A stretch of 64,000 bases of DNA from NCBI GenBank assembly GCA_965247255.1, contig CBDFGS010000011.1, positions 310,001 through 374,000 on the forward strand, in the 5' to 3' direction. The notes under the pieces were generated by a model. The model did not search any database. It saw only the letters and a program-made list of their open reading frames with translations, and was not told the origin of the DNA. Position numbers and translations under genes: made by a program. This document shows positions 63,040 to 64,000 of the stretch, one piece after another. How positions within the stretch are numbered: the first letter of the stretch is position 1; every line of letters begins with the position of its first letter. Origin of the DNA: CBDFGS01 sp965247255 (lineage in GTDB: Bacteria; Chloroflexota; Dehalococcoidia; Lucifugimonadales; CAUZJF01).

Positions 63040-63318
63040 CTATGGCAAGTTCCTGCCGTTGTCTACGTTCTTTGTCCTCGAGAGAAATTTGGTCGGAGGT
63101 GGATTGAGACCTGGTGTTGCCCTTCTCGCGGGCTTGGCGTTGGAAACCGCGACCTCCGCCAAGATCGCGGCCAGGGCCAAGAGCGCACGTTCAGTCGCTC
63201 GGTCCATTTCGATTCCGTTAGGACCACGATTCCGAGACGGGTGGTTCCGATTCCCCCGTAACTGTCCCCGTTCCCTACGCCGCGCCATGGCTGTTTGCTC
63301 TGGCTCCAACGGATTCAA
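63040..63318 (-). CDS. Small Arg-rich hypothetical protein
   Basis: 92 residues; overlaps the preceding XRE gene by 44 bp. MARRRERGQLRGNRNHPSRN then ALLALAAILAEVAVSNAKPA. A shorter start at MARRRERG is possible. The overlap suggests coupling to the XRE gene, but the sequence has no recognised relative. Confidence 0.4.
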   Translation of the reverse strand: MNPLEPEQTAMARRRERGQLRGNRNHPSRNRGPNGIEMDRATERALLALAAILAEVAVSNAKPARRATPGLNPPPTKFLSRTKNVDNGRNLP

Positions 63319-63499
63319 CGAGGGTAGAACGGTGGCTTGTCAGAGTGATCTCGATCCTTTCGGCCAGATCCGGCGGGATCTCTCTAAGATCACGCTCCAT
63401 TTCGGATAGTCGCGATGGATGAATCCCGATGAGTTGCGCTAATTGGTACTGCCGTATACCAGCTTTTCGGCGCTTGATCAGTAACCCCAGCCCGTCCAT
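63275..63499 (-). CDS. XRE-family HTH repressor
   Basis: 74 residues. Classic lambda-repressor-type HTH: LIKRRKAGIRQYQLAQLIGI, HPSRLSEMERDLREIPPDLA. AGGGGG sits 6 bases before its ATG. It may regulate the adjacent phage-like genes and itself. Confidence 0.82.
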   Translation of the reverse strand: MDGLGLLIKRRKAGIRQYQLAQLIGIHPSRLSEMERDLREIPPDLAERIEITLTSHRSTLVESVGARANSHGAA

Positions 63500-63514
63500 A
63501 AAAAACCCCCTCAG

Positions 63515-63554
63515 AAAAAAAGAGATCGACGTAGAAAAACTTCTACATCGATCT
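63515..63554 (-). terminator. Intrinsic terminator between the partial gene and the XRE gene
   Basis: Reading minus, AGATCGATGTAGAA, loop GTTT, TTCTACGTCGATCT form a 14-bp stem with one mismatch, followed by CTTTTTTT: a textbook intrinsic terminator. An outer ACCCCCT/AGGGGGT pair encloses it. It ends the gene at 63621-64000. A second hairpin (GAGTTGGCGC/GCGCTAACTC, 63576-63601) and a small TATCTGGAGATA lie just before. Confidence 0.75.
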
Positions 63555-63620
63555 TAAGGGGGTATCTGGAGATACGAGTTGGCGCGCTAGGGCGCTAACT
63601 CGACAACCACTCTTTTGCAG

Positions 63621-64000
63621 CTACGAATCGACCGGGTCGGTGTCCGTTTTGAAACCTCCGCTTTCCAGCCGGTCTAGGTCGAGCAGATAGTCCATCCTCT
63701 TGACAAGCGCAGAACGCTGTTTGTTGAAGTTAGGCACGGTGCAAAGATGGGCCGGCGAGTAAAGGTTCCACAATGCCACGGCCTGTTTTTGTGGAATGTG
63801 TTCCCGATTGGTGTCGGTTAGTTTTTGTTCAAAGCAAAAGATGGTCCAAGTTCGGATCGTATTTTCGACTGACTGAGCTGCTTGGCGGAACCGAACACGA
63901 CGGTGCCTTCCTCGGCTCAAGATCTCGTGTTTCAAGAGCACGTCCTCTTCTTCTACTGCCTGCAACAGCGAGGCAATGTCAGGTGTGATCGCCTCAGGTC
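63621..64000 (-). CDS. Unknown protein, 5' end beyond the window
   Basis: Open at the right edge, 126 codons present. DIASLLQAVEEEDVLLKHEI, FRQAAQSVENTIRTWTIFCF, NKQRSALVKRMDYLLDLDRL. Helical, basic and Gln/Asn-rich. It is followed by the double hairpin terminator. No family is recognised. TTG 63965 is an internal possible start only. Confidence 0.5.
   Translation of the reverse strand, partial: PEAITPDIASLLQAVEEEDVLLKHEILSRGRHRRVRFRQAAQSVENTIRTWTIFCFEQKLTDTNREHIPQKQAVALWNLYSPAHLCTVPNFNKQRSALVKRMDYLLDLDRLESGGFKTDTDPVDS

Noticed and set aside
63008..63409. 133-residue plus-strand ORF at the right end
   Set aside because: Opposite to the XRE gene and its neighbour, weak composition and no ribosome-binding site.
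1..64000. CRISPR array
   Set aside because: No regularly spaced repeat of 23-50 bp with unique spacers was seen; the repeats present are dispersed, tandem 24-bp or IS-terminal types.

Overview
This is high-GC bacterial chromosome, apart from one AT-rich patch. It has an ordinary housekeeping core (purH, purF, rny, plsY, aspS, an Lrp/AsnC regulator) among many oxidoreductases, a sulfatase, a phytanoyl-CoA-dioxygenase-like enzyme, a luciferase-like flavin enzyme and a large zinc-ribbon/cyclase/ATPase/TPR protein. That mix, plus short dispersed GTAGGGGC-type repeats, suggests Chloroflexota, perhaps a Dehalococcoidia/SAR202-like lineage. This is an inference from gene content; no phylogenetic marker was tested.

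Layout. 0-8.5 kb: the end of a Gfo/Idh/MocA oxidoreductase, a selenocysteine tRNA, a lipoprotein, a frameshifted MMPL transporter and a NarL-type two-component pair. The pair is followed by a diverged 95-bp copy of the 3' part of tRNA-Sec, so about 6.3 kb looks like the remnant of a tRNA-Sec-targeted island. 8.5-25 kb: catabolic and accessory genes (PhyH, methyltransferase, DinB/SCP2, cyclase-ATPase-TPR, NHL lipoprotein, Gfo/Idh, 2-hydroxyacid dehydrogenase, sulfatase, DUF6282-like hydrolase, small kinase, glycosyltransferase, purH). 25-36 kb: purF, an MFS transporter, rny, a PHP phosphoesterase, plsY, a B-box membrane protein, Lrp and aspS, then a methyltransferase gene broken by dispersed repeats. 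36-42 kb: a five-ORF minus-strand block (HTH/zinc-finger protein, TubC_N-like repeat protein, PilM-like ATPase and two paralogous coiled-coil proteins) whose first three members share a short repeated helical motif. I see no described system that matches it.

43.2 kb to the right edge is accessory DNA. A tyrosine integrase abuts tRNA-Leu(UAA), followed by a small HTH protein, an excisionase and a toprim/RecA-like replication protein that runs into an IS21-family insertion. Further on come a tandem-Nudix plus Abi_C two-gene cassette (candidate defence system), an ECF sigma factor with a Cys-rich tail, a broken aminoglycoside-phosphotransferase-like gene, a methyltransferase truncated by two head-to-tail IS1380-family copies, an AT-rich P-loop kinase, and phage-like genes (terminase-small-subunit-like, zinc ribbon, XRE).

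Three separate ORFs are split by apparent single-base frameshifts (about 3.07, 25.02 and 37.5 kb). They could be assembly errors or real decay, and raw reads should settle that before any of these genes is called dead.
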